Part shown: piece after piece, positions 1-7,348 of the stretch
How positions within the stretch are numbered: the stretch's first letter is position 1
Layout of the letters: each line of letters begins with the position of its first letter
From: Chryseobacterium camelliae
Lineage (GTDB): Bacteria > Bacteroidota > Bacteroidia > Flavobacteriales > Weeksellaceae
Direction: 5' to 3'
Assembly: GCF_030818575.1 (NCBI RefSeq)
Contig: NZ_JAUTAL010000001.1
Span: 3,844,001-3,908,000, forward strand
Length of the DNA stretch: 64,000 nucleotides
Program-made: the position numbers and the translations under genes
Notes under the pieces: generated by a model
What the model was told of the DNA's origin: nothing
The model's database searches: none
What the model saw: the letters and a program-made list of their open reading frames with translations, nothing else

Positions 1-1505
1 TTTCTGAAGAACCCAAACAGGAAGAACCTAAAGCGGAACCTGCTGAGCCCATTGCAGAAGAACCTGCGGCAACGGCAGCAAGAAAAAAAAGAAAAAGGGT
101 CTCCACAGCGAATACCAACGCAGAACCTTCACAGGAAAGACCGGAAACTCCTAAAACTACAGAATCCCAGGAGTCTGTTCCAGCAGAAGAAAAGCCTCAG
201 AATCCTCAAGCTCAGGCTCGTCCGCAGAAAGGACAACACAATAATCAACACAATAACGGAAATCAGAACCGGAACCAAAATCCTAACCATAACCAGCATC
301 AGAACCAAAATCAGAATAAGCAGCAACAGCAGCAGCATTCTGAAAGAAGTGAAGAACAACCACACCAGGAACAGAAAAAAGAATTCAGTTTCGATGGAAT
401 GGTAAGCATAGAAGGTGTTCTGGAAATCCTTCCTGACAACTACGGATTCCTGCGTTCATCAGATTTCAGCTACATTTCTTCTCCGGATGATGTGTATGTT
501 TCTACTGCTCAGATCAGGAATTACGGATTAAAGACAGGAGATACGGTAAGAGGAATCGTAAGGTTGCCAAAAGAAGGGGAGAAATATTTTTCCCTGCTAA
601 GGCCTACAGAAGTTAACGGACGGGATCTGGCATTCATCAAGGACCGCGTTGCCTTTGAATACCTCACGCCGCTTTTCCCGGAAGAAAAATTTAATCTGGC
701 AGGAAATAATTCCACCATGTCCACAAGAATTGTGGATTTAATTGCCCCTATCGGAAAAGGGCAGCGGGCAATGATCGTTGCACAGCCGAAAACAGGTAAA
801 ACCATGTTGCTGAAAGATATCGCTAATTCTATAGCAGCCAACCATCCTGAAGTATACATGATGGTCCTTCTGATCGATGAACGTCCGGAAGAGGTAACTG
901 ATATGGAGAGAAGCGTTAATGCTGAAGTGATTGCATCTACCTTTGATGAAGCGGCTGAAAAGCATGTGAAGGTAGCCAATCTCGTTCTGGCAAAGGCACA
1001 GAGAATGGTAGAATGCGGACATGATGTGGTAATTTTGCTGGATTCCATTACCAGGCTGGCAAGAGCATACAATACGGTTACGCCTGCATCCGGAAAGGTA
1101 CTTTCAGGAGGGGTGGACGCCAATGCACTTCACAAACCGAAAAGGTTCTTCGGGGCCGCAAGGAAGATTGAAGGAGGAGGATCTCTAACGATTATTGCAA
1201 CGGCCCTTATCGACACCGGTTCCAAAATGGATGAAGTGATCTTTGAAGAATTCAAAGGAACAGGGAATATGGAACTTCAGCTGGACAGGAAAATTGCCAA
1301 CAGAAGAATTTACCCTGCCATTGACCTGGTGGCTTCCAGTACCCGTAGAGACGATCTGCTGCTGGATGAAACCACTTCCCAAAGAATGTGGATTCTCAGA
1401 AAATACCTGTCTGAAATGAATCCGGTGGAAGCGATGGAGTTTGTCAGCAAAAATATCAGAGGAACATTGAATAATGAAGAGTTCCTGATGTCCATGAACA
1501 AGTAA
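1..1505 (+). CDS. rho: Transcription termination factor Rho (5' end outside window)
   Basis: Hexameric RNA-dependent ATPase that ends transcription in the cytoplasm. The reading frame is open to the left edge (first full codon at base 3), so about 500 C-terminal residues are visible. Bases 3-395 encode a disordered stretch: first Glu/Pro/Ala-rich with a basic ARKKRKR patch, then rich in Asn, Gln and His (about 228-345). The ordered part follows: cold-shock-like RNA-binding domain (YGFLRS, then PKEGEKYF), P-loop QPKTGKT at about 782-804, Q-loop [10 protein letters not shown] and the Rho tail [20 protein letters not shown] Met codon at 399 lies inside this frame and is not the start, because the upstream frame is open and has the composition known for the N-terminal insert of Bacteroidota Rho. 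In Bacteroides thetaiotaomicron that disordered region is reported to drive phase separation. A strong terminator follows the stop. Confidence 0.96.
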   Translation, partial: SEEPKQEEPKAEPAEPIAEEPAATAARKKRKRVSTANTNAEPSQERPETPKTTESQESVPAEEKPQNPQAQARPQKGQHNNQHNNGNQNRNQNPNHNQHQNQNQNKQQQQQHSERSEEQPHQEQKKEFSFDGMVSIEGVLEILPDNYGFLRSSDFSYISSPDDVYVSTAQIRNYGLKTGDTVRGIVRLPKEGEKYFSLLRPTEVNGRDLAFIKDRVAFEYLTPLFPEEKFNLAGNNSTMSTRIVDLIAPIGKGQRAMIVAQPKTGKTMLLKDIANSIAANHPEVYMMVLLIDERPEEVTDMERSVNAEVIASTFDEAAEKHVKVANLVLAKAQRMVECGHDVVILLDSITRLARAYNTVTPASGKVLSGGVDANALHKPKRFFGAARKIEGGGSLTIIATALIDTGSKMDEVIFEEFKGTGNMELQLDRKIANRRIYPAIDLVASSTRRDDLLLDETTSQRMWILRKYLSEMNPVEAMEFVSKNIRGTLNNEEFLMSMNK

Positions 1506-1527
1506 ATTATCAGTTTATATAATTGAG

Positions 1528-1558
1528 AAGCGCAGGCCCTGAAAGGCCTGCGCTTTTT
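1528..1558 (+). terminator. Rho-gene intrinsic terminator
   Basis: Perfect 9-bp GC-rich stem GCGCAGGCC / GGCCTGCGC (1530-1538, 1545-1553) with a 6-nt loop, extended by two A-T pairs and followed by five T residues. Confidence 0.9.
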
Positions 1559-1626
1559 CATTTCACACCAAAGAATTTTCCACTCAAATTTTCAATGTTA
1601 AAGATTTATTAAAGTAATTTCATTTT

Positions 1627-1657
1627 TTGATATTCGGGCAATAAATGGTTAAATTTG
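1627..1657 (+). promoter_or_regulatory. Flavobacterial promoter of the superoxide dismutase gene
   Basis: TTG at 1627-1629, a 20-nt spacer and TAAATTTG at 1650-1657 match the Bacteroidota -33/-7 consensus TTG / TAnnTTTG. The start codon lies 25 nt further on. Confidence 0.7.
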
Positions 1658-1682
1658 AGTAATAACATTAAAAATTAAAATT

Positions 1683-2279
1683 ATGTCATTTCAATTACCA
1701 TCACTAGGATACGCTTATGACGCATTGGAACCAACAATAGATGCGAAAACTATGGAAATCCACCATACAAAACACCATCAGGCATATATTGATAATCTGA
1801 ATAAAGCTATCGAAGGCACAGATCTGGAAGGAAAGACCATTGAAGAAATCTGCAAGACCGGAACAGATAAGCCAGCAGTAAGAAATAATGGCGGAGGACA
1901 TTTTAACCATACCCTTTTCTGGCAAATCCTGACTCCGGGAGGAAGCAAGGAGCCTGTAGGAAATGTAAAATCAGCTATTGAAGCTTACGGAGGTTTTGAA
2001 AAATTCAAGACAGATTTTTCTGAAGCAGCAAAAACCAGATTCGGTTCAGGTTGGGCATGGCTGGTCAAAAATGAAGATGGTTCTGTTTCCGTTACTTCTA
2101 CGCCTAATCAGGATAATCCGCTTATGCCTGTAGCAGATGCTAAAGGAACTCCTGTATTAGGGTTGGATGTTTGGGAGCATGCGTACTACCTGAACTACCA
2201 GAACAGAAGACCTGATTACGTTACAGCATTCTTTAATGTGGTTAACTGGGATAAGGTAGAAGAATTATTCAACAAATAA
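1683..2279 (+). CDS. sodA: Superoxide dismutase, Mn-type (Fe/Mn family)
   Basis: Converts superoxide to hydrogen peroxide and oxygen; 198 aa, a normal family length, with no signal peptide, hence cytoplasmic. The four metal ligands are recognisable: His27, His76 ([10 protein letters not shown]), Asp162 and His166 (DVWEHAYY, the family signature). The active-site glutamine sits at 143 in PNQDNPLM and a glycine takes the position where Fe enzymes carry Gln in the second helix, which points to the Mn or cambialistic type. The gene is monocistronic: its own promoter lies at 1627-1657 and a terminator hairpin follows the stop. The start ATG is the first in frame and gives the canonical N terminus ([15 protein letters not shown]). 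Confidence 0.97.
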   Translation: MSFQLPSLGYAYDALEPTIDAKTMEIHHTKHHQAYIDNLNKAIEGTDLEGKTIEEICKTGTDKPAVRNNGGGHFNHTLFWQILTPGGSKEPVGNVKSAIEAYGGFEKFKTDFSEAAKTRFGSGWAWLVKNEDGSVSVTSTPNQDNPLMPVADAKGTPVLGLDVWEHAYYLNYQNRRPDYVTAFFNVVNWDKVEELFNK

Positions 2280-2304
2280 TTGTTAGTAAAATAGATAAGA
2301 AAAG

Positions 2305-2341
2305 AGTCCGTCTCACAACTAGTGAAAACGGACTTTTTTTA
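2305..2341 (+). terminator. Terminator after superoxide dismutase gene
   Basis: Stem AGTCCGT (2305-2311) pairs with ACGGACT (2328-2334) and is followed by a T run. Its loop contains GTCTCACAACT, which is also complementary to AGTTGTGAGAC at 2406-2416, so a larger competing hairpin is possible. Confidence 0.75.
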
Positions 2342-2437
2342 TGATTTTTTTCGACCTCCTGTCGGAGAATGGTTTTCATACAGGCGATTCTCAATCCACA
2401 TCATTGAGTTGTGAGACTAACTCTTTTTTATTACTTT

Positions 2438-4255
2438 CTATTTAATAATGATAGCCTTTGAGATATGTCTTTTCTCTAAATTAATTTTTAGGACATAACT
2501 TCCTTGCAATATATTCTGAACATCTATTTGTAAAGAATTACCTCTTAAGACAGATTTTCCGGACCTATCATATAAATCCCATGAAATAACCTTTTCCTTC
2601 CCTGGTTCTATATTAATATAGGTCGAGGTAGGATTTGGAGATATTTTAACATCAGAATTGATACTCTTAATTTCATTTCTATTTTTCGAATTATCTTGCT
2701 GAATTCTCGAACTAAAGTTGTCCTCATCGCAACGTTCAATATACGCATGAAATAGTCCGGTATTATATCCAGTTACATAAAACCCAGGTTCTAGCGATAT
2801 CAAATAACCTGCTTTAAAATTTACAGTGTGATCAGGGTTAATAATAGAGTAAGAAGTTATGCAACACGAAGCCTGATAGTTTACAGAATTATTAATAGTT
2901 TGATCAGACTGGAAGACTATCTCTTCGTAGCATGGAGTAGGACAATTTTTAAATGAGACATCTGGTCCTGGTGGATTTGTATTATTTACAGTTAGTGTCT
3001 GTGTAACTCCATTAATAGTGTAATTCAAGATGCCTCTAATATTGAATTGCGTATTATTGTTTGAACCTGACGGATAGAAATCAGAATAATCAAGATTGGT
3101 AGAAAAGAAACCGCCGGGTGCAGCATTAATGACCTTTGTAGTGATAATATTATTAGACATATCTGAAACCTGTAATGTTACGTTAGTAAAAGAGGCATTA
3201 GAAGGTAAAGTAATATTACCTGAAACAGGAAGAGGAAATTTTGGACAGCCACTAGGCAAAGGGTTTAGTGTTATGCTGGGATTAAATGCTGGTGAAGGAC
3301 AATCGAATCCGCAGAAATCATCAAAATAGCCGTAGCCCCAATGACCTCCTTGCCCACAATCACTCAAAGTAATTTCTAAGGTTACAGTTTGTCCCATGTA
3401 TCTAGCTGTATTGATATTTTCACAAAGCCAATTAGTGAAAAGTACACCATTGGAATTTGTAAAGAGGGGATTAGATGGATTTGCCATTACATTCCTGTAA
3501 AAAATTACTTGATTATTGCTATTGAACAATCTTACCTGATAGTATGGATTTGTGTTACCAGTTACATGGCTATTTCCTCCGTTTTCTAACACTAAGGCGA
3601 ATGCAAAACTTATGGAATTTTCATTTACTACAAATGTCCTTCTCATTCTGGTAACAAAATAAAAGTCGCCCTGGTTGCCGAGAATAGAATTACCTAATCT
3701 TATGGCATGAGTACCATTATTAATTCTTGGGATACCTACGATAGGATCATTAATTGAGTTATCAACAAGGGTCGCTTTTGCTGTAGGACCAGGTGTAATA
3801 GCGGTGCCTGGGTTGTTATTAAATGCGCTCCATGCCGGCGCTGCAATTTGATTAGAAGTAAAACTATAGCCAAATGTTGATCCTCCATCGGCTTCAAAAC
3901 CCCCGTTGACGCATTGTTGTAAAATACGTGCAGAATAAAGTTTTAGTTTCTCAGGATTCTTTTCAAAATAGAAATTTCTTAATCTTTCCTTTTTTGCATA
4001 TGATAATGCATTTTGATAGGCAGAGCCGGTCAATGGTTGGTCATTTTCATCTTTAATTTGATTAACATTATTTGTTACTTCTGTAAAATCATACGTGTCC
4101 ATATTTTGACTGATGAAATTATCAATCTCAACTTCTGTATCATTCACATTAGCAAGGCGGATCTGTTCATTCTGGATATATTGCTGCTCGTAACTTTGCG
4201 CAGTAATTTCTATTAAGCAAAAACACAGCATTATAATGAGTGAAATTTTTTTCAT
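2438..4255 (-). CDS. Secreted T9SS type A sorting-domain protein
   Basis: 605-aa protein predicted to be exported by Sec (signal peptide about 1-19, cut after ITA) and then carried across the outer membrane by the type IX secretion system. The last ~75 residues form a type A sorting domain: KISPNPTSTYINIEPG, then LYDRSGKSVLRG and a final beta strand ending IIIK. Residues ~110-320 form a beta-rich region with many Asn/Gly; around residues 430-510 a Cys-rich stretch (CPTPCYEE, ASCCITSY) is followed by NPDHTVNFKAGYLISLEPGF, which resembles the 3-coathanger stack domain of Bacteroidota exported proteins (moderate confidence). The fibre-like gene upstream ends only 18 nt before this start, so they are probably co-transcribed. 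Substrate or binding partner cannot be told. Confidence 0.85.
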   Translation of the reverse strand: MKKISLIIMLCFCLIEITAQSYEQQYIQNEQIRLANVNDTEVEIDNFISQNMDTYDFTEVTNNVNQIKDENDQPLTGSAYQNALSYAKKERLRNFYFEKNPEKLKLYSARILQQCVNGGFEADGGSTFGYSFTSNQIAAPAWSAFNNNPGTAITPGPTAKATLVDNSINDPIVGIPRINNGTHAIRLGNSILGNQGDFYFVTRMRRTFVVNENSISFAFALVLENGGNSHVTGNTNPYYQVRLFNSNNQVIFYRNVMANPSNPLFTNSNGVLFTNWLCENINTARYMGQTVTLEITLSDCGQGGHWGYGYFDDFCGFDCPSPAFNPSITLNPLPSGCPKFPLPVSGNITLPSNASFTNVTLQVSDMSNNIITTKVINAAPGGFFSTNLDYSDFYPSGSNNNTQFNIRGILNYTINGVTQTLTVNNTNPPGPDVSFKNCPTPCYEEIVFQSDQTINNSVNYQASCCITSYSIINPDHTVNFKAGYLISLEPGFYVTGYNTGLFHAYIERCDEDNFSSRIQQDNSKNRNEIKSINSDVKISPNPTSTYINIEPGKEKVISWDLYDRSGKSVLRGNSLQIDVQNILQGSYVLKINLEKRHISKAIIIK

Positions 4256-4273
4256 AGAACTGTTTTTTATTAT

Positions 4274-5026
4274 TTACTTAGTTCTATTTTGATTTTCCAA
4301 GGCCTCAATTCTTTTCTGCTGTTCTTTGATTAATTTATTTTGTTCAATGGTATACAGGGTCAGTTCTTCAATTTTCTGAAGAAGTTTAATCTGGAATTCT
4401 CCTACATTTACTCCTTCCTTTTCCATCTGTTTTGCAGAGGCAATTTCTGGTAAATGCTTTTTTTCCTTAATATGTTTTTCCACATCTTCTAATTTTGCAA
4501 GAGCATAGTCTTCCTCAAAGACAAAATCCGCAGTTGGAGTTAAGGTTACTTTAATTTCCTTAGCTTCTATTTTGGCATTCACTCTCATGTTATCTGCAAA
4601 GGAAGACTTTCCGTTTACATCTAATTTATATTGAGGGGTAGATGTTCCTATTCCCACATTACCTGAATCATCTATCCGCACTCTTTCGGTGGAAACTGTA
4701 TTAAGGCTCAATCCAAAATATCCGGATAAAGAAACTCCCGGACCATAATTACCCGAAGATCCTATAGGATATATTCCTAATAATGATAGTCCATAATTTG
4801 AAATTTCATTGGTCTTATCAGTCGCATTAAAAGCTATATTTAAAATACCACTTCCTGTGGAATTGATATCTCCCTGAACGTGTAACTTCGAATTTGGAGC
4901 CGATGTACCGATTCCAACATTTCCTGTTGAAGAATTAGAGGTGGCGGGAGCACCATTTGGAGAATAAAGTTGTGCAGATAATACTGCCGATGTGAAAATT
5001 GCTAAGAGTAAAATTTGTTTTTTCAT
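4274..5026 (-). CDS. Secreted tail-fibre-like protein with C-terminal coiled coil
   Basis: 250 aa. A signal peptide (about 1-18, ending LSAQ) is followed by two copies of the GNVGIGTSxPxxKLxVxG motif (about residues 36-54 and 121-138). These are typical of Bacteroidota proteins annotated as tail-fibre-domain proteins, which probably form trimeric beta structures. The C-terminal third has the usual KHIKEKKHLPEIASAKQM region and then a heptad-rich coiled coil (KLLQKIEELTLYTIEQNKL to the end). There is no T9SS signal. It is the first gene of a likely two-gene unit with the T9SS protein 18 nt downstream, suggesting both act at the cell surface. It is not a phage remnant: no phage genes are nearby. 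Confidence 0.75.
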   Translation of the reverse strand: MKKQILLLAIFTSAVLSAQLYSPNGAPATSNSSTGNVGIGTSAPNSKLHVQGDINSTGSGILNIAFNATDKTNEISNYGLSLLGIYPIGSSGNYGPGVSLSGYFGLSLNTVSTERVRIDDSGNVGIGTSTPQYKLDVNGKSSFADNMRVNAKIEAKEIKVTLTPTADFVFEEDYALAKLEDVEKHIKEKKHLPEIASAKQMEKEGVNVGEFQIKLLQKIEELTLYTIEQNKLIKEQQKRIEALENQNRTK

Positions 5027-5411
5027 TTTTTATTTATCTAAAGTTTGAATTTCTGTTTATATAAAATAGGTAATGATCAATCTAAGAGTGTAATAAATTG
5101 ATTAGCTGATAGATTCATTGTTTCAATCTATAGTTAGTCAGAATAACCTATTGTGAAAAAGTCAAGAATTACAAAAGGTAATAGAAAGTATTAAGGAAAA
5201 ATTTATCAAAGATAAAGTTTGTTTTTTTCATGAATATAGTTTTTTACTGATTGAAGATTTTTTCTAATTTTCGACAACAAATCTAAGAAAATTTCTGAAT
5301 AATTATTCAAATATATTGTGAATTTTATCTAAAAAAATTGTTAATAATTGTAATATATACAGTGATTGTCTACATAAGGTAATAATAATTATTGTTTTGG
5401 ATATGGTAAAT
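5027..5411. other. AT-rich intergenic region without a recognisable gene
   Basis: About 385 nt of very AT-rich DNA upstream of the fibre-like gene. The only element seen is a possible minus-strand -7 box, TATCTTTG (reverse complement of 5207-5214), without a clear -33 partner. It lies about 180 nt before the start codon, so a long 5' leader would be needed. No open frame with a recognisable product and no RNA family seen. Confidence 0.5.
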
Positions 5412-5444
5412 AAAAAAGGTTCAGTGTTATGCTGAACCTTTTTT
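5412..5444 (-). terminator. Terminator, symmetrical, after the DUF6146 gene
   Basis: Stem AAAAAAGGTTCAG (5412-5424) pairs with CTGAACCTTTTTT (5432-5444) around a 7-nt loop. The A/T arms make it functional in either direction; on the minus strand it directly follows the stop codon at 5446-5448. Confidence 0.85.
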
Positions 5445-5445
5445 A

Positions 5446-5868
5446 TTACCTCTGGAAGACGTCGCTTCCGCTTAATCCGTTCATACGCAATCCATATTTC
5501 CAGTTGACGTAGGCAAAAACCTGGTATAGCTTATATTCAAATTTCAGCCCGTACTTTTCCCTTGGATCATAGTCGATGGAAGATTCAATGACATTCCTGT
5601 ACCTTCCGGAGTGGTAATACGAATTCCATTCATTCACCAGCAGTGTATTACGGCTTTTCAGAGAGGCCTCCGAATATTGATTCATAGGTTTGGCGACTGC
5701 ATTCAGAAAATAATCGAATTGCGTATCCATAACTGTGAGGTCCCATTCTCCGTCTTCATTTTTGGACGGCTTCATTTCCGTTTTCTCCTTATCGCTTTTA
5801 GTGTCAGCCTGCGCAGAACAGCTGAAAGGGATCAATGCTATAATGATGATAAGTAGTATATGCTTCAT
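5446..5868 (-). CDS. DUF6146-like lipoprotein
   Basis: 140 aa from the ATG at 5866-5868. This start is preferred over the one 24 nt upstream because the upstream option overlaps the terminator of the preceding gene and delays a clean signal peptide. The N terminus (MKHILLIIIIALIPFSC) is a lipoprotein signal with Cys at about 17, so the mature protein is probably lipid-anchored. A charged linker (20-45) is followed by a conserved-looking domain: EWDLTVMDTQFDYFL, AKPMNQYS, NEWNSYY, IDYDPREKYGLKFEYKLYQVF. This matches my memory of the DUF6146 family of flavobacterial proteins; function unknown. Flanked on both sides by terminators, so transcribed alone. Confidence 0.7.
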   Translation of the reverse strand: MKHILLIIIIALIPFSCSAQADTKSDKEKTEMKPSKNEDGEWDLTVMDTQFDYFLNAVAKPMNQYSEASLKSRNTLLVNEWNSYYHSGRYRNVIESSIDYDPREKYGLKFEYKLYQVFAYVNWKYGLRMNGLSGSDVFQR

Positions 5869-5881
5869 AGGATAAAGGTAC

Positions 5882-5905
5882 AAAAAAAGCACCCTGATGG
5901 AGTGC
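5882..5905 (-). terminator. Terminator after the endonuclease/phosphatase gene
   Basis: On the minus strand, GCACTCC-ATC-AGGGTGC (5889-5905, one G-T pair) is followed by seven T residues (5882-5888). It lies 8 nt after the restored stop codon at 5913-5915. Confidence 0.75.
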
Positions 5906-5912
5906 CTTATAT

Positions 5913-7101
5913 TTATGGTTCTTTCTGAAGAATGACAAATGCCGGAAAATGGTCGCTGAATCCTCCGGTAAACTGATCTCCGTTCCAGGACCTAGAAAGG
6001 ATATCCTTTGTAATTTCCTTCTTTGTTGACCAGGTAAGCCGGTGCAAAGATTTCAGCTTTATATACGGAGTATTCTTTGGTTACCTGATCTGAAATCAGG
6101 TTTTTGGAAACGATAATCTGGTCAAAAAGGTTAGGCGCATCCTGATACGCCAGGGAAGCGACTCCTTTTTTATACAAAGGGTACATCAGGTTAAGATACG
6201 GATTGGTATCATTAAGGTCTTTGGGATTGGCCTGGGCTTTCAGGTAATTTTTTAAGCTCGAACTTACAGGATCATCGTTAAAGTCTCCCATAGCGAAAAG
6301 CTTGGTGGAAGGATCTGCTGCTCTTACACTGTCCATTTGCTGCTTCAGCAAAGCTGCGGCGGCATTTCTTTTCGGTAGTGATGCGGCTTCACCTCCTCTT
6401 CTTGATGGCCAATGGTTCATGAAAAATGCTACTTTTTCATTATCCAGGAAGCCGGTAACAACTAGGATATCCCTGGTGTATTCTCTTTTTCCTTCCTCAT
6501 TAAATATTTTCAGCTCTTTTTTCAAAGTGTTGGTAGGAGTAAATCTTCTCTTCTGGTAGATCAATGCTACATCAATCCCCCTGTAATCATAGGAATTATA
6601 ATGAATGATGCCGTAATCATATTTAGCAAGAGCCGGCTGCTTGATGAGGTCTTCAATAACCTGTCTGTTTTCTACCTCAATAAGCCCTACCACTGCTGGA
6701 GCCGTTTTGGTGTATTGGGCACCAAGCTCGGAAATGACTTTGGCTTCGTTGACCAGTTTGGTTCTGTATACTCTGGAATTATAGTTTTTGGCACTATGCG
6801 GAGTAAACTCGTCTGATCCTCCCTGGTATCGCACTACTTTTTTTCCCTGTAATAAGCCGTCACTCCATTCCCCGTCATACTTTTCTGCTTGCAGGAACTT
6901 TACCGAATCTAAAGGGATGCTTCTGTGAAAAGCCGGATTTTTTCTGTCTTTGGTCCCGTCTATGTAATCAGCAGATCTGATGGTATCAAAAAGGTTTTCA
7001 ACATTCAGAAAACCTACAGCAGCAACTTTTCTCAATTTGCCCTGCTGTGCAAAAGCTATTACGGAAAAGATAACAGCCCATAAACTTAAAAGTCTTCTCA
7101 T
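5913..7101 (-). pseudogene. Secreted endonuclease/exonuclease/phosphatase family protein, frameshifted near the 3' end
   Basis: Metal-dependent phosphodiesterase/phosphatase fold (DNase I-like) with a signal peptide (about 1-18, ending AFAQ). As read, the frame stops at 5992 after 369 aa (ending YKGYPF). Removing one T in CCTTTCTAGGTCC (about 5988-5994) restores a frame to the stop at 5913-5915 (395 aa) whose tail reads RSWNGDQFTGGFSDHFPAF. The restored SDH is the conserved catalytic His motif of the family; without it the enzyme should be inactive. Other motifs are intact: FLNVENLFD, GLIEVENR, MNHWPSRRGG, GDFNDDP, DQIIVS. It is divergent from a TonB receptor and its DUF5689 lipoprotein, suggesting extracellular nucleotide or phosphate-ester use. 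Whether the extra T is real or a sequencing error cannot be decided here. Confidence 0.85.
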
Positions 7102-7130
7102 CCTATTGGAATATTAAATTATTTAATCGA

Positions 7131-7138
7131 CAAATGTA
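7131..7138 (-). promoter_or_regulatory. Possible -7 box of the endonuclease/phosphatase gene
   Basis: Reverse complement reads TACATTTG, matching TAnnTTTG, 29 nt before the start codon. The nearest -33 candidate (CAA on the plus strand, 7153-7155) is only 14 nt away, shorter than usual. Confidence 0.4.
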
Positions 7139-7257
7139 GCAATTTTGAGATTCAATCCGTTTTAATTATTTGTGAACGGAAGGCATCTGATGCCTGTTAT
7201 TTTTATATAATGAATCTTAAAAGTTTGCAATGTTAAGGAAAAATAATGTGGAAAAGG

Positions 7258-7286
7258 TTGTAAATTACAAATTTTGATTAAATTTG
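7258..7286 (+). promoter_or_regulatory. Promoter of the TonB-receptor/DUF5689 unit
   Basis: TTG (7258-7260), 18-nt spacer, TAAATTTG (7279-7286). It places the transcript start downstream of the in-frame TTG at 7274 and so decides for the ATG at 7349. Confidence 0.7.
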
Positions 7287-7348
7287 TGCCCCCAGCTTTT
7301 AAAGTGCTGACTATTAACAAGAAAGTATTTATAAAAAGAAATATATTT

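Noticed and set aside
52-405. 117-aa basic frame overlapping the disordered part of Rho
   Set aside because: Shifted reading of the N/Q/H-rich repeats; the Rho frame is open through the whole stretch and continues into the conserved domain.
521-1123. 200-aa open frame antisense to rho
   Set aside because: It is a mirror of the highly conserved Rho frame, has no start context and no recognisable domain.
4274-5026. Phage tail fibre, hence prophage remnant
   Set aside because: It has a signal peptide and no phage genes or attachment sites nearby; such proteins are common as secreted proteins in Bacteroidota.
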